Assembly: GCA_951804985.1 (NCBI GenBank)
Contig: OX638132.1
Span: 88,106,696 to 88,170,695, forward strand
Direction of reading: 5' to 3'
DNA from: Dryomyza anilis
Taxonomy: Eukaryota > Arthropoda > Insecta > Diptera > Dryomyzidae
Length of the DNA: 64,000 nt
In this document: one piece after another, positions 11,556-21,784 of the stretch
Layout: every line of letters begins with the position of its first letter
How positions within the stretch are numbered: the first letter of the stretch is position 1
Position numbers and translations under genes: made by a program
Notes under the pieces: generated by a model
Told to the model about the DNA's origin: nothing
Seen by the model: the letters and a program-made list of their open reading frames with translations, nothing else
Database searches by the model: none

Positions 11556-12165
11556 AAGTTTTAGTGTGGTGAGTTTCGGTATGGTGAGTTTAGGTGTGGT
11601 GAATTTTGGTTGGTGATTTTTAGTGTGGTGAGTTTTATTGTGGTGAGTTTTAGGTGAGTTTTATAGGTGAATTTTTGTGTGGTGAATTTTATTGTAGTTA
11701 GTTTTAGTGTGGTGAGTTTTAGTGTGGTGAATTTTATTGTGGTGAGTATTAATGTGGTGAATTTTAGCGTGTTGAATTTTAGTGTGGTGTATTTTAGTGT
11801 GGTGAGTTTTAAGGTGCTGAATTTTAGTGTGGTGAACTTTATTGTGGTGATTTTTAGTGTGGTGAGTTTTATTGTGGTGAACTTTATTGTGGTGCGTTTT
11901 AGTGTGCTGAGTTTTAGTAAGGTAAGGCCGGCCTCAGCAGTCCAGAGGTAGCGCGCAGGACTTGCATTCTGAAGGTCTCGGGTTCGAATCCCGGCTAGGG
12001 CATGGGCGCTCGTGGTAATATTAACCACAAAATTGTAGGGAATAGATTTCACAGTACAATGGATATAGTCTGTCTGAGTGCTGTGGTCTGTCTGAGTGCT
12101 GTGTGCTGTGGATAGATATTCCAAAAAAAAAAAAAAAGGTAAATTTTGTGTGGTGAGTTTTGGAC
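11556..12165. repeat. 15-bp minisatellite ('agttttagtgtggtg'), split by a SINE
   Basis: Tandem variants of 'agttttagtgtggtga' run from about 11,556 to 11,925 and resume briefly after 12,142. Because 15 bp is five codons, both strands stay open: the minus strand reads as a TTLKF/TTIKL pentapeptide repeat and the plus strand as NFSVV/SFSVV. No start context, composition or domain suggests a protein. Confidence 0.85.
11926..12135 (+). mobile_element. second SINE type, tRNA-derived, with poly-A and target duplication
   Basis: The tRNA-like head has 'agaggtagcgcgcaggac' (A-box region) and 'cgggttcgaatcccggc' (B box). If folded as a tRNA, the anticodon position would read TGC (Ala-like). A body of about 120 bp with a repeated 'gtctgtctgagtgctgtg' phrase follows, ending in a poly-A tail. 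The 7-bp duplication AAGGTAA flanks it (11,919-11,925 and 12,136-12,142), showing insertion into the minisatellite by target-primed reverse transcription. It is not a working tRNA: the acceptor ends do not pair convincingly and the unit carries a SINE body. Confidence 0.75.
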
Positions 12166-12719
12166 AACTCAAAAAAAAAAAATTTTTTTTTGAAGCCTAA
12201 ATTTCATGAACTCATAATTTTTAACATCGATCATTCTGATATATCGATTATTTTTAACTTCAATCGGCCTTCATATTACTTTGGATTTGAAATTATTACA
12301 TATTTCAGTTAGAACCATTAATAATGTTGATCACCTCTAAGTCGAAAAGAGGGATAACTAAAATATTGATTTATAATCACCATAAAAAAATCTGGATAAT
12401 TTGATGGATATTGGATAGCGAAACGAAAGATCCTATTGCACAGATTCAAAGCTGCGCTGGTACTAAAAACAGATTTTCAGAGAAAACATTTTTCTATATC
12501 GCGCTGGTTCAACAAAGTTTAATATTAATTGGTGCATAACTACTCTAGTAAAAATTGTGGGTAAGGGCATTAATATTTAGTCCTTCTCCTAACCCAATTA
12601 GTTACATGTCGAATATGACATGGTACTGATCATGTTTTTCTCAATAAAGTAAATTTCTACAGCGGAGTTTTGACAATTTAAGCTTCATGTTTATTTTGTC
12701 TTTAGTAACGGGCCATTAT
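12166..12719. other. non-coding DNA, no recognised feature
   Basis: A-run at 12,170-12,190. Otherwise AT-rich sequence without repeats shared within the window. The phrase 'tttttctatatcgcgctgg' near 12,488 recalls the SINE body ('tttctataccgcgctacc') and may be a worn fragment. Confidence 0.35.
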
Positions 12720-13423
12720 TTTTATACCCTACACTAAGAGTGAAAGGGTATATTCAGTTTGGTACGCCGTTTGTAACACCCTGAAGAAAGCATCTCCGGT
12801 ATGAAAAAGTATATATATTCTTGATCAGCATGACCTCCTGAGTCGATTTAGCGATGCCCTTCTGTCCGTCTGTCCTTCTGTCTGTCTGTTGAAATCATGA
12901 TTACGGAAAAAGTAGAAGAGCTAGAGTAATGAAACTTTAGATTTAGATTACTTATATATCTAAGCTGTCTGAACAAGAGGCATGATCCATCTATTTTGAC
13001 CTGAGAACCGACCACTTATGTTCAAATACCTCATATAAAATTTGCATCTACAGATCAATTTTACTGTATACGTGCTTAGGTAAACTTTTTTGGTCAACTA
13101 TATCGACATCATGCTGAAATACATGAAAATAATGTTTTCCTGCGAAACGAGTTGTGGTTCCCAAAAAAAAAAATCGAAATTCGGTGCACCTACCCATATG
13201 TAAATTGGGTATCAAATGAATGGAAATTCTTCAGCGATGGAAAGTTTGTAGTTACTTTCAGGATTCGTATACCCTGATGACCTGTATACCAATTTGAATG
13301 GTAACCACACACATGTGTAGGGTATTTATAGTCGGCTTAGACCGACTATAATTTTGATAATCCTAACTATCATAATAACACCTACTTTAAAATGTCCCAT
13401 GTGATCTAACCTTCCCAACTGGT
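12720..13423 (+). mobile_element. mini-me-like element, short type, full length
   Basis: Starts with 'tataccctacactaagagtg' and has the core 'agtatatatattcttgatca', 'gtcgatttagcgatg' and a GTCY tract near 12,860-12,888. It ends with the subterminal hairpin 'atagtcggcttagaccgact' (13,328-13,347) and 'ccttcccaactggtt'. It is the reference copy for 8,031, 20,023, 51,814 (minus) and 59,108. It directly abuts a second copy starting at 13,424. Confidence 0.75.
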
Positions 13424-14745
13424 TATACCTAACACTAAGAGTGACAAGGTATATTCAGTTTAATCATGCGTTTGTAACATGCATCGAGTGCAGTATGGAA
13501 ATATATATACAGGGTGTTTAGTTCATCAATGTCAATAATTCATGGTGTCATTCTATGACTCAAAAAAAGTTTGCACCAAGTTTAAAATACAGGATATTTA
13601 AGAATTGCATATTACTGACATAACCAATTCAAGAAATTTCTTGTTAAAGTATAATCTGTTGATAAATGTATATCAATTTTTCACTCATGTTTTAGAAAAT
13701 TCAATTACCTTTTTAAAGGTATATCATATCTTTGAACTGTATTAGTTTTTTTCATTTTTCTAAAGTTACATAAAGTTGAAATTTGCTAAAAAATAATATA
13801 CAAATTTTTAATTTGTCATTAATTATCTCAACATTTTGTTACAAGACCCGCCACTGTTTATTTATTTCTACAGCTTTTTTACCAATTTAAAATCACTGTA
13901 ATTGATAAGAAAATACTGGAATTGAACTGTTCTACTTATCATTGTATACTAGAAAAAATTGGGTGATCCGTAACAAAATTTTGAGAAAATCAATGATAAA
14001 ATAAATATTTGTATTTTTAATTTTTTAAATTTCAACTTTACGTATATTTTAAGACAGGAAGAGATAATGCGTTTCAAAAATTTGATATACCATTTAAAAG
14101 GTAATTTAATTGTCTAAAGCAAGAGTGTAAAATTTATATACATTTACCAACAAATTATACTTTATAACCAATTTTCTTGACTAGGTTATGTCAGTAACAT
14201 ACACCCTGTATCTTAAACTGGGTGCAAAATTAGACATTTTTTCATATTTTTTTTTTTAGTCATAGAATGCCATTATAATTATTGATATCGACGAACCAAA
14301 CACCCTATATATAAATATTTTTGATCAGTGTGACTTTCTAAGTCCATTTAGCGTCCGTATGTAACTCTGTCTATCAGTTGAAAACACGATTACAGGAAAA
14401 CTGAAACAGCTAAATAAATGAAACTAAAAAGTTAGATTCCTTATACACCTATGCTGTCTGGTATTTAAAATGAGAATGAATGGTCAATTGTGACGGGTGA
14501 CCCGACCACTTAGTTCAAATATCTTATATAACACTAACCTCTACAAGTGGTTTTTACTTTTTACCGGTCGAAGCGAACTTTTCTTTTTGTAAAATCTCTT
14601 TACTTTGTAATTAATTATATAAACGTGATGCTTTTCACGGATTGGTATATCTACCCAGTCGTACATATGGGTACTCAAATTAAAGGAGATTCTTTAGCGA
14701 TTACAAATTTGCAGTTATTTTCAGGATTCGTAAACCCTGGAAAAT
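13424..14745 (+). mobile_element. mini-me-like element, short type, split by a foldback
   Basis: Begins 'atacctaacactaagagtga' immediately after the end of the previous copy, so the two lie head to tail. The core is cut within its TA tract by the foldback at 13,510-14,307. It resumes with 'tttttgatcagtgtgac' and a worn GTCY block at about 14,350, and can be followed to 'ttcaggattcgtaaaccctg' at about 14,740. It is more diverged than its neighbour and lacks the hairpin end. Confidence 0.7.
13510..14307. mobile_element. 0.8-kb foldback element with ~400-bp inverted arms
   Basis: The ends read 'cagggtgtttagttc' and, reversed, '(t)agggtgtttggttcg', flanked by TA. The arms are complementary along nearly the whole length: for example, 'ttactgacataacc' at 13,612 against 'ggttatgtcagtaa' at 14,184, and 'aaatactggaattgaactg' against its reversed match around the centre near 13,910. 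No coding capacity. The TA target and TIRs suggest a Tc1/mariner-mobilised foldback. A relative with only one arm lies at about 61,890-62,337. Confidence 0.8.
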
Positions 14746-14823
14746 ACATTATCACTTTCACAATTCTTACTAAATTTATTTTATTAGCTATATAATTTTT
14801 GAATACGACTTAATATGACTTAA
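14746..14823. other. AT-rich spacer
   Basis: Short stretch between the mini-me remnant and the SINE duplication; nothing seen. Confidence 0.3.
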
Positions 14824-14837
14824 TAATATAAATATTT

Positions 14838-15145
14838 GTAGCCGCGGTAGCTCAGTGGTTAGTGCGTTGGACTGCGAGCCAAAAGGTCCCCGGTTCAAGC
14901 CTGGACTGGGGCTAACAACATCTTTTCATAGAAACATTTTTCTATACCGCGCTACCTCTCGGCAGTAAATGGCAAACCTACGAGAGTAAAACATTGCCTA
15001 TGAAAAGCTCTCATCCGCCGTTCGGATTCGGCAATAAACTGTAGGTCCCACCGCTTTGAGTGCAAATATAACACGCACAGCTCAAATGGTGAGAGAGCTC
15101 GGCCGAAGTTCTTATAGGACTTTAGTGCCAAACTATTATTATTAT
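14838..15145 (+). mobile_element. tRNA-headed SINE, full length, with 14-bp duplication
   Basis: Head 'gccgcggtagctcagtgg' with A box, then the B box 'ggttcaagcctgg', a body with 'cggcaataaactgtaggtcc', and an (ATT)n tail. The duplication TAATATAAATATTT occurs at 14,824-14,837 and 15,146-15,159. The head looks like a tRNA gene, but the same head-plus-body unit recurs at three other sites, so this is a retroposon, not a tRNA locus. Confidence 0.9.
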
Positions 15146-15159
15146 TAATATAAATATTT

Positions 15160-15900
15160 ACGAGTTATATGAAATTTTCATTATTTATAACTTCAAAATC
15201 AACAATGTTCATAAAATATGCCGAAAGAATTTAAATGCATTTCGCAAAATTGATTTGCATACGGAACAAATCATCGGTGATGCTGCAAAACCGCCTAAGC
15301 GCATGTGGAAATTACGCCCATTTTGTGCTATAATCGGGTTTTTGCTGATATGTTGATCGGATAAAATTGATAAATGCTGTTATATGTTAGCAATTGCAGA
15401 ATTACGACTGAAAATAGTTTTGTTTCTTCTGTAAAACTCATTTTGTAAGAGGTATTCGATAGATGTAGATAGACGGGTTTGCAGTATCACCGACGAAATA
15501 TAACATTTATATATTTGCATAAAAGTTACACATTTCAACTAAACCAATATTTGAAAATAGTATAGAGCAACCATAAATAACCGTGACAAATTCCCATCGG
15601 TTTCAATTTCTGATTTTGTCTGTGAATATTTTAGAAGTATTGGAAAAGGTTATGCAATTTTTGCGTTGTGTTGCGTTAAATTAATTTGATGTTTGAAATG
15701 TTTTACATAATTATGCGTAATTTAGAGAAATGTTATTGTAATTGCATTCAATTGAAAAACCACAAGTGTAGGTATGTGTTTTACGCCTTTTTAAACAATT
15801 ACAATACACTCACGCACGCACAATCGAACAAATTACTTTATTGGGAATTAATTTTAATTAGTTTTAATTTTGCTGTTGACATTTTCGATTGTTCACAGGG
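15160..15900. other. non-coding DNA, no recognised feature
   Basis: AT-rich, apparently single-copy within the window. The 79-codon frame at 15,686-15,925 has no recognisable domain. Confidence 0.35.
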
Positions 15901-16870
15901 AGTATCTTGTTACAAAAGAGCTTAATGTGTTTGTGGTGATGATGTTGTTGTTGCTGCTGCTATTACTACTGTTGGTCGACAGTTGTTCGTTCGTTCATTC
16001 GTTCAGTTGAATGTAATAATTATACATTGTTGTATGTTATTACAATTGTTTTCATGATGCTTGCAGTTGATTAACATTAATTTACACATTCACGCATATT
16101 TGTTGCATTCTGTATAAATACAGAGCGTATAATATTTGTTATTAATTAAATATTTGTTTGATGTTGCTGCGGTCGAATTGGCTGCAAATTGGTGACAAAA
16201 AATAAAAATTCTTAAAATAACACAAAATGCTGCATAAAATATGCAACGCAGGTAAAATCCGCTGGGAGATCGATTTTGTTGGGCATTAATTATTTGAATA
16301 CATCGGGGCAATACTAAACAATAGCACAATAAAAGCAGCAACACATCCACAATAGGCACATTTGAAGGCACTCTGGTGTTGTAATGAACCGCCGCATGTT
16401 GTTCCTGCTGCTGTTGCTGTTGCTGCGTCTGTTGGCAAAATAATAAATTAATTATGCAATTACTTTCAATGTGGTGGCTGTTAATTTATTAACGCATCAG
16501 ATTTATACGCTTTTGGAGAGCTCCACGGAGCGAGCAGCTCTTGGCCAACGCAAGGCAACACAATCATCAGAATCATCATCATCATCATCATCACTATGAG
16601 CAATAATAACAACATCATCATTAATTTGAAATTAGTTGGATTCGTTGTTGCGGGCAGCCGTTCATCCATTCATCTATCCGTCCGTCCGCGTGTTTTAATT
16701 GAACTGTGTTGGACGCACGTAGCTGATATACTGCATATTAATTGCGAAATTATGCTTTTCCAATGCTAATCAATTTAAATTGATGCGCTAATAATTGTGC
16801 CTAAATGTGGCACGTTTTGGTAGAACTTTTATGTTTTTATCATTTTCTCAAATTAGTTATGTTATAAAAT
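15901..16870. promoter_or_regulatory. single-copy DNA with CAG/CTG and ATC runs, possible enhancer
   Basis: Unlike its transposon-rich surroundings, this stretch shows no element ends. It holds short triplet runs (GTTGTTGCTGCTG at ~15,944, CTGCTGTTGCTG at ~16,405, (ATC)n at ~16,571-16,592) and repeated TAAT-core words such as 'attaattaaat' and 'gcgctaataattg', as fly developmental intronic enhancers often do. This is an inference from texture only. A minus-strand frame open from about 16,488 to 16,090 would give a Q-rich stretch followed by a hydrophobic LLLLLCYCLVLP segment, but it has no in-frame ATG at its start. Confidence 0.25.
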
Positions 16871-17263
16871 ATATTGGTGTTTATTAAATAATCAGATTAA
16901 CAAAATACTTTGGGGACATAAAGTACAAAATGATGAAATTTATAAATGACCCTCTGAGAATAATGTGCAACCATTTTTTCTTTAACATCTATAGTTTAAG
17001 ATATATGAGTCTTCAAATATAGGATACATAAATATATATTAGAACATAACTATAATATCCTTGCATTTTCCCTCAAATCCTAAAGATGTATTAAGTCCTT
17101 TCCTTCTATTAAAAAAATAAAATACTATTATATTTATTAGAAATTTATTTATTTGGATTTAAGTCTATTCAAAGTTTAATTAATAACCATAATCCACAAT
17201 TGAACAAATTCAATTTGAAGAATATTTTGTCATGTTAATAACTGTCCGCTTGGGACACGCGCA
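16871..17263. other. AT-rich non-coding DNA
   Basis: No gene or repeat recognised. Confidence 0.35.
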
Positions 17264-17548
17264 ATTCCAAACAGTGTGACCAGATAGATTTCAAAAAAAG
17301 CGCCAAAACCCCAAAATTGTATAGCCCAAAATCGCCCAATAACCAAATCTACTAATAATCTTCAAACTCAAGCTCTCATGTATATACACAGAAAAAAGTA
17401 TCGTTCGTCATATTGACAAACGACGTACATCAAACTGTTTTCATAATATTGACGAACAAGTTAATCAATATAACGTACAAGCATACAGGTTTTGATGTAG
17501 TCGTTTATCAATACAATGTGTGGTTGTACCATAAATTTTATAGGTGTA

Positions 17549-17702
17549 ACGGAAATTCGCACCGGTGCGATTTTCTACTATATGAGTGGAAACTCGCACC
17601 GGTGCGAATTTCAGTTTAATGTACGGAAACTCGCACTAATTTAGAAAATCTGAACCAGTGCGAATTTCCGTTTAATATGCGGAAACTCGCACCTAATTTA
17701 TT
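17549..17702. repeat. palindrome cluster 'ggaaactcgcacc'/'ggtgcgaatttcc', left
   Basis: Five to six half-sites of the 13-mer and its complement alternate, forming hairpins such as 'aattcgcaccggtgcga'. The same cluster recurs at 18,671-18,799. Together they bracket about 970 bp and may be the inverted ends of one inserted element. Confidence 0.7.
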
Positions 17703-17744
17703 TCGAAGAAATTACTTACCAAAATAAAAAAAATTGTAATAATT

Positions 17745-17913
17745 GAAGGGTTTGGTGCAAAAAAGGGTTAAGTCCATTTTTCCACTTAGCTGGAAAATCA
17801 ATAAAAACTGTTTAAAATTGCCAATTTTGCGATTTTTTGTTTAAAAAAAATCTGTCATTAAAAACTCAATTTCGAAAAATATGGACTTGACCCTTTTTTG
17901 CACCAAACCCTTT
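17745..17913. mobile_element. 170-bp hairpin MITE
   Basis: The left arm 'gggtttggtgcaaaaaaggg' with 'aagtccat' is mirrored by 'atggacttgaccc' and 'ttttttgcaccaaaccc' at 17,880-17,911. The arms are about 32 bp with one mismatch or so. No coding capacity; no clear target duplication. Confidence 0.75.
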
Positions 17914-18119
17914 GATTTTATTTATATATGTTATAACATTTTATTTTTAAAAGTTGAATCTAAAAATATTTCGAGAGTCCATCGTACTTTTATTGACCTC
18001 CAAAGGACATCAAGTAGCAGTAGGTGAAACACTTCATATGGAATATCGATGGAAAAAAAACAACTAATATGTTTACCATCGATTAATTCCATAAAACTTT
18101 ACTATTGCCTCTAAGAACT

Positions 18120-18560
18120 CTAGTAGAAATTTTGGTAGGGCCATGCTCATGGACTGATCATGTCATTATTTGAGATGATCGGGATATGACGAGGCCCACG
18201 ATGTCCTTGTAACGCAGTGTCCTGATCATGTACTCACCTCAGGCAATGATCATCGGGTAATTCCCCATATCATTATTTATCTGACCATTGCTTTGTTAAA
18301 ACATGAGCATACGAAAGCACTACAAATACCCGATGAAATAATATATCATACCTCATTGAAACCTGATCATTGCCCGATGAAAATATCTTTATGAGGAACA
18401 ACTAATGTAGCTTTGATCAGGACCATTGGCTGTTTAGATAATGTAAACCCTGCTATGGTGAGCATGATAAGGGCATGGCAAGGCAATGATCATATTTGCT
18501 CTAATGGGGGTTACCTGACGAAACCCCGATCATTTCCCGATGGCGCATCGGGCAAATTCC
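18120..18560. repeat. TGATCA/CCGATG-rich repetitive block
   Basis: Variants of 'cctgatcattgcccgatg' and its complement 'caatgatcatcggg' recur about seven times in both orientations. No coding frame uses them consistently. Function unknown; it lies between the two GTGCGA clusters. Confidence 0.5.
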
Positions 18561-18670
18561 CACTAGGGGAAGCCGCATTGATGGTGCAAACATCGATAAC
18601 CTTCCGAGTGTATGGGTTCCATGTTTACATTTTGGTTCCTTCAAATTAATTTCTTGAATATATTTTTTTA

Positions 18671-18799
18671 GTGCGAATTTCCACTCAATAGGTGGAACTT
18701 CGCACAGGTGCGAATGTCTGCCTATATGAGTGGAAACTCGCACCGGTCGAATTTCTGCCTAATGAACGGAAATTCGCACCCATGGTGCGAGTTTCCTAT
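18671..18799. repeat. palindrome cluster 'ggaaactcgcacc'/'ggtgcgaatttcc', right
   Basis: Partner of the cluster at 17,549. It contains 'gtgcgaatttccactc', 'ggtgcgaatgtc', 'ggaaactcgcaccgg' and 'ggtgcgagtttcc'. Confidence 0.7.
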
Positions 18800-20022
18800 T
18801 ACTCAATTTTATAATATTTTAATTACAATATTTTAATTACAATAAGAAAGACCTATACAAATTTAATGATACGTATTATTAATTTTATGGTAAAGTCGAA
18901 TTACATTTTCCTAATAATTTATTAAAACAAAAATGTATTTTAGTTAATTTATTGTATAATTTATTTTATTTAAATGTCGAAATTGATATTCATTTTTACA
19001 ACACACACATAAAAAGATACTTCTTGCTGCAAAAGATTATAAAACATTTTAAAATAATAATTAATTAAAAAATTTGTATGCAAAATTCGCTGACTTTTTG
19101 GAATTTCCATACGAAGCTCAACATGAATATAGAATTATAGATCCCGTTTGATATACATCTAATATGTACTTTTGTTGAATACTATATATTTGTTTTTTTT
19201 TCAGATTTTTTCTAAAGATATCAGATTTTTAAAATGTACGATTAATTTCTCGTTTATAATTAGAATCTAAATGCTAAAATAATATATAACTATTTTTTTG
19301 TATATTCAATTATGTGTCAGAAAATACCAAAAAAACGGTATTAATTTTTTAAAAAACGTTACAGTATAGAAAAAACAGTGTAGTCAAAATCAGAATGCGA
19401 ATGTATAGAAAATATTTGGAACGTTAGTTAATAAGAATTTTTTACTCTTTGTTATAGTAGTGGTATTTTTATACCTTACACCTATAAGGTAATTTGTTAC
19501 CATATGGTAACAGTTTTTCAAAGACATTTTTAAAATAATTTGCAATAATATTTCGACAGAAATAAGTTAACTGATTGTTTGTGATATCTATTATGAGTTG
19601 GTAAATAATGTTATATGCCAAAGAGATATACTTAGGAACTGTGAGTGGATATTTTGAGCAAAATAAGAAAAATTACATATTCCAGTTTTAAAATATATGA
19701 TAATTTATACTTAGGTATTTATTTTTTATTAAATAAAAGTGTATGCAGTATCGAATGGATTGATTTGAATATTTGGTTAAATAAAAAAAAATAAATATGT
19801 CAACACTGGATTATCTTAAAATATATATGCCAGGTTATAACTCTTCGCCAATTAACCCCAATTTCATTGGATTTATTTTAGAATATTAGCTCAAGTATTC
19901 TAAATGAAATACAAAAGAAATCAGTCGAAATAAAGTCGAAATTTTCAAACACCAAAATACGTACTTAATAACTCATTAGAAATTTGAAGTCTATCGGAAT
20001 ATCATACTAATATCATGAATAT
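18800..20022. other. AT-rich non-coding interior of the 3.4-kb element
   Basis: No transposase motifs or other features are visible. A 'tttttataccttacacctat' phrase near 19,466 looks like the first bases of a long-type mini-me copy that does not continue. Confidence 0.4.
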
Positions 20023-20175
20023 TTTTATACCCAACAGTGAAAGGGTATATTCAGTTTGGTACGCCGTTTGTAACACCCTGAAAAAAGCATCTCCGGTATG
20101 GAAAAGTATATATATTCTTGATCAGCATGACCTCCTAAGTCGATTTAGCGATGTCCGTCTGTCCGTCTGTCTGTC

Positions 20176-20210
<35 letters not shown>

Positions 20211-20478
20211 CTGTCCGTCTGTCTGTCTGTTGAAATCCCTACTACTTTTAAAATTGAAGAGCTAGATAAATGAAACTTATAACTTAGATTACTAATATAC
20301 CTACGCTGTATGGCGAGATCGGTCCATTGTGACCTATGATCCGACCACTTATGTTCAAATACCTCATATAAAATGTACATATAAAGATCAATTTTTATGT
20401 ATACGTGCTTAGGTAAACTTTTTTGGTCAAATATATATTGATATCATGCTCAAATACATTATAATAATGTTTTCCGGC
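20023..20478 (+). mobile_element. mini-me-like element, short type, long GTCY tract
   Basis: Start 'agtgaaagggtatattcagt', core 'agtatatatattcttgatca', then an uninterrupted GTCC/GTCT tract from about 20,154 to 20,230, the longest in the window. It follows the 12,720 copy until about 20,478 and then stops. The microsatellite creates spurious VCLS and DRQT open frames. Confidence 0.75.
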
Positions 20479-20677
20479 AAAAAGAATCATATCTTTCCGA
20501 CTATGAGAAAAAAGAGAAAGTTCACAAAACGGCGTTCTAAAATGGCTTAATCATTTAAAATAATTCCTTAAAAAAAAGCGCTAACGTTTAAAAAGTGTAG
20601 CCCAAAAAAGCGCGATTCTCATAAAAATATCGCACAGTTGGCGATTAATCGCCCAATCTGGTCACACTGATTCCAAA

Positions 20678-21784
20678 CCTGAAGAAAAAACGTTGTTGCG
20701 ATAGTTGTAGTTTGCTGGTGCTTTGCCAGGCGTCACTGACTTTGTTGCCAGTTGACTTTGTTGCTTGTCTCATTAGACAATCAAAATAAAAACAATTGGA
20801 CAAAACTTAACTTTTCTTTTAAAACGATAAAATTTATTTTAAGCTAGTTTTAAGTATTTAATAATTAGTTTTAAGTTTACTTTAAGTGTTTTATAGTTTT
20901 GAGGAAAAAGAAAAGGCGCTGCTTGATTTGCTACTGTTTGAGAAGTGGCAGATGACCAGCCACACGAGGCAAATGTCACTTCTGCTTTGCCAATTCTCTC
21001 CTGTGTATAGATGTGTGTGTATATCTGTCAAAATAGTTTTGGAGACTTTTGTAGTAGAGTTGCCACCTGTCACGTTGTTTCGTTTAAATAATTTACGTTC
21101 GTAATACGAAGAATAACACCATTGCCATGGACATCCCAAATATCAATTCAATATAATTCGCGGTTGCTGATTTTGACTACATGCTCCGTTTTTATCTATT
21201 TCGCAACGTTATTAGTTTAACTAATGTTGAAAATTACTAACTTTTTGTATTGGTTCTTATTTTTTAAATATACCCTATCAACACAGTTTCCGTTAAAATG
21301 TAAAATGCTTGTATATTTTACATACAAATTACTGAAAATAGCTGTTTTTACAAGAAGTTTTTTCAAAAAAGCTACGTATTAAGATAAAAACTGAGTATGC
21401 AATAAGAATAAGCATACTTTAGATATGAAGTAATGATATTTTCAGATTTAGAGCATTAGTATTTTTATGTAAAATTGATTATATGAAAGAGTACCAAAAT
21501 TAAGTTGTCAGGGAATATTTTAAAAAGTAGATCAATTAGAAAAAGTTAGTAATTTTGATAGTTTGGATTATGCTACAGATATACATATACATCATTTTTT
21601 TGTTTATCATTAAATCCTAAATGATTAAAAAAAAATTCCGAATTTAGATCCATTTATCTTCAAAACGTATGGAATATTAGAATTCATTAATATATTAAAA
21701 CTAGTCTAAACAATTAAAAGAAAAAATGCGTTTTAGTTATTTTGTTAAACTATTTTTCCTCAGAACTATATTTTTCATTCTAAG
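20678..21784. other. non-coding DNA, no recognised gene
   Basis: AT-rich. Short opposed frames at 20,886-21,139 overlap each other and show no domain. 'actttgttgcc ... gactttgttgc' repeats at ~20,730-20,765. Confidence 0.35.

Larger units (their letters stand above)
17272..20669. mobile_element. 3.4-kb DNA element with 14-bp TIRs and exact 8-bp duplication (hAT- or P-like)
   Basis: The ends are CAGTGTGACCAGAT and its reverse complement, flanked by ATTCCAAA on both sides (17,264-17,271 and 20,670-20,677). An 8-bp duplication with a CAGTG start fits hAT; P-superfamily elements also make 8-bp duplications. 'tagcccaaaa' words lie subterminally at both ends. No transposase is recognisable inside; the interior instead holds a 170-bp hairpin MITE, two clusters of GTGCGA palindromes, a TGATCA-rich block and a mini-me copy. 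It is therefore a non-autonomous element loaded with later insertions. Confidence 0.75.

Noticed and set aside
11926..12001. tRNA-Ala gene
   Set aside because: It continues into a body and poly-A tail and is flanked by a 7-bp duplication; the acceptor stem is poor.
11561..12172. 203-residue minus-strand protein with TTLKF repeats
   Set aside because: The 15-bp minisatellite keeps frames open by arithmetic, and part of the frame is SINE.
14838..14912. tRNA gene on the plus strand (A and B boxes present)
   Set aside because: The same head plus a 240-bp body recurs at 449, 48,806 and 61,380 with target duplications, so it is a SINE head.
16381..16440. Plus-strand micropeptide starting MNRRMLFLLLLLLLR
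   Set aside because: It is a translation of the CTG/TTG triplet run, 19 codons long, with no supporting context.
16090..16488. Secreted or membrane protein on the minus strand (Q-run, then LLLLLCYCLVLP)
   Set aside because: No in-frame ATG opens it, the hydrophobic run comes from triplet-rich and T-rich DNA, and no homology is recognised.
18413..18743. Opposed 78-80-codon frames
   Set aside because: They overlap the TGATCA-rich repeat block and GTGCGA palindromes; no domain.
20015..20380. Small proteins with VCLSVCLS or DRQTDRQT repeats (also at 8,063, 23,662 and 57,875)
   Set aside because: They are translations of the GTCY microsatellite in mini-me elements.
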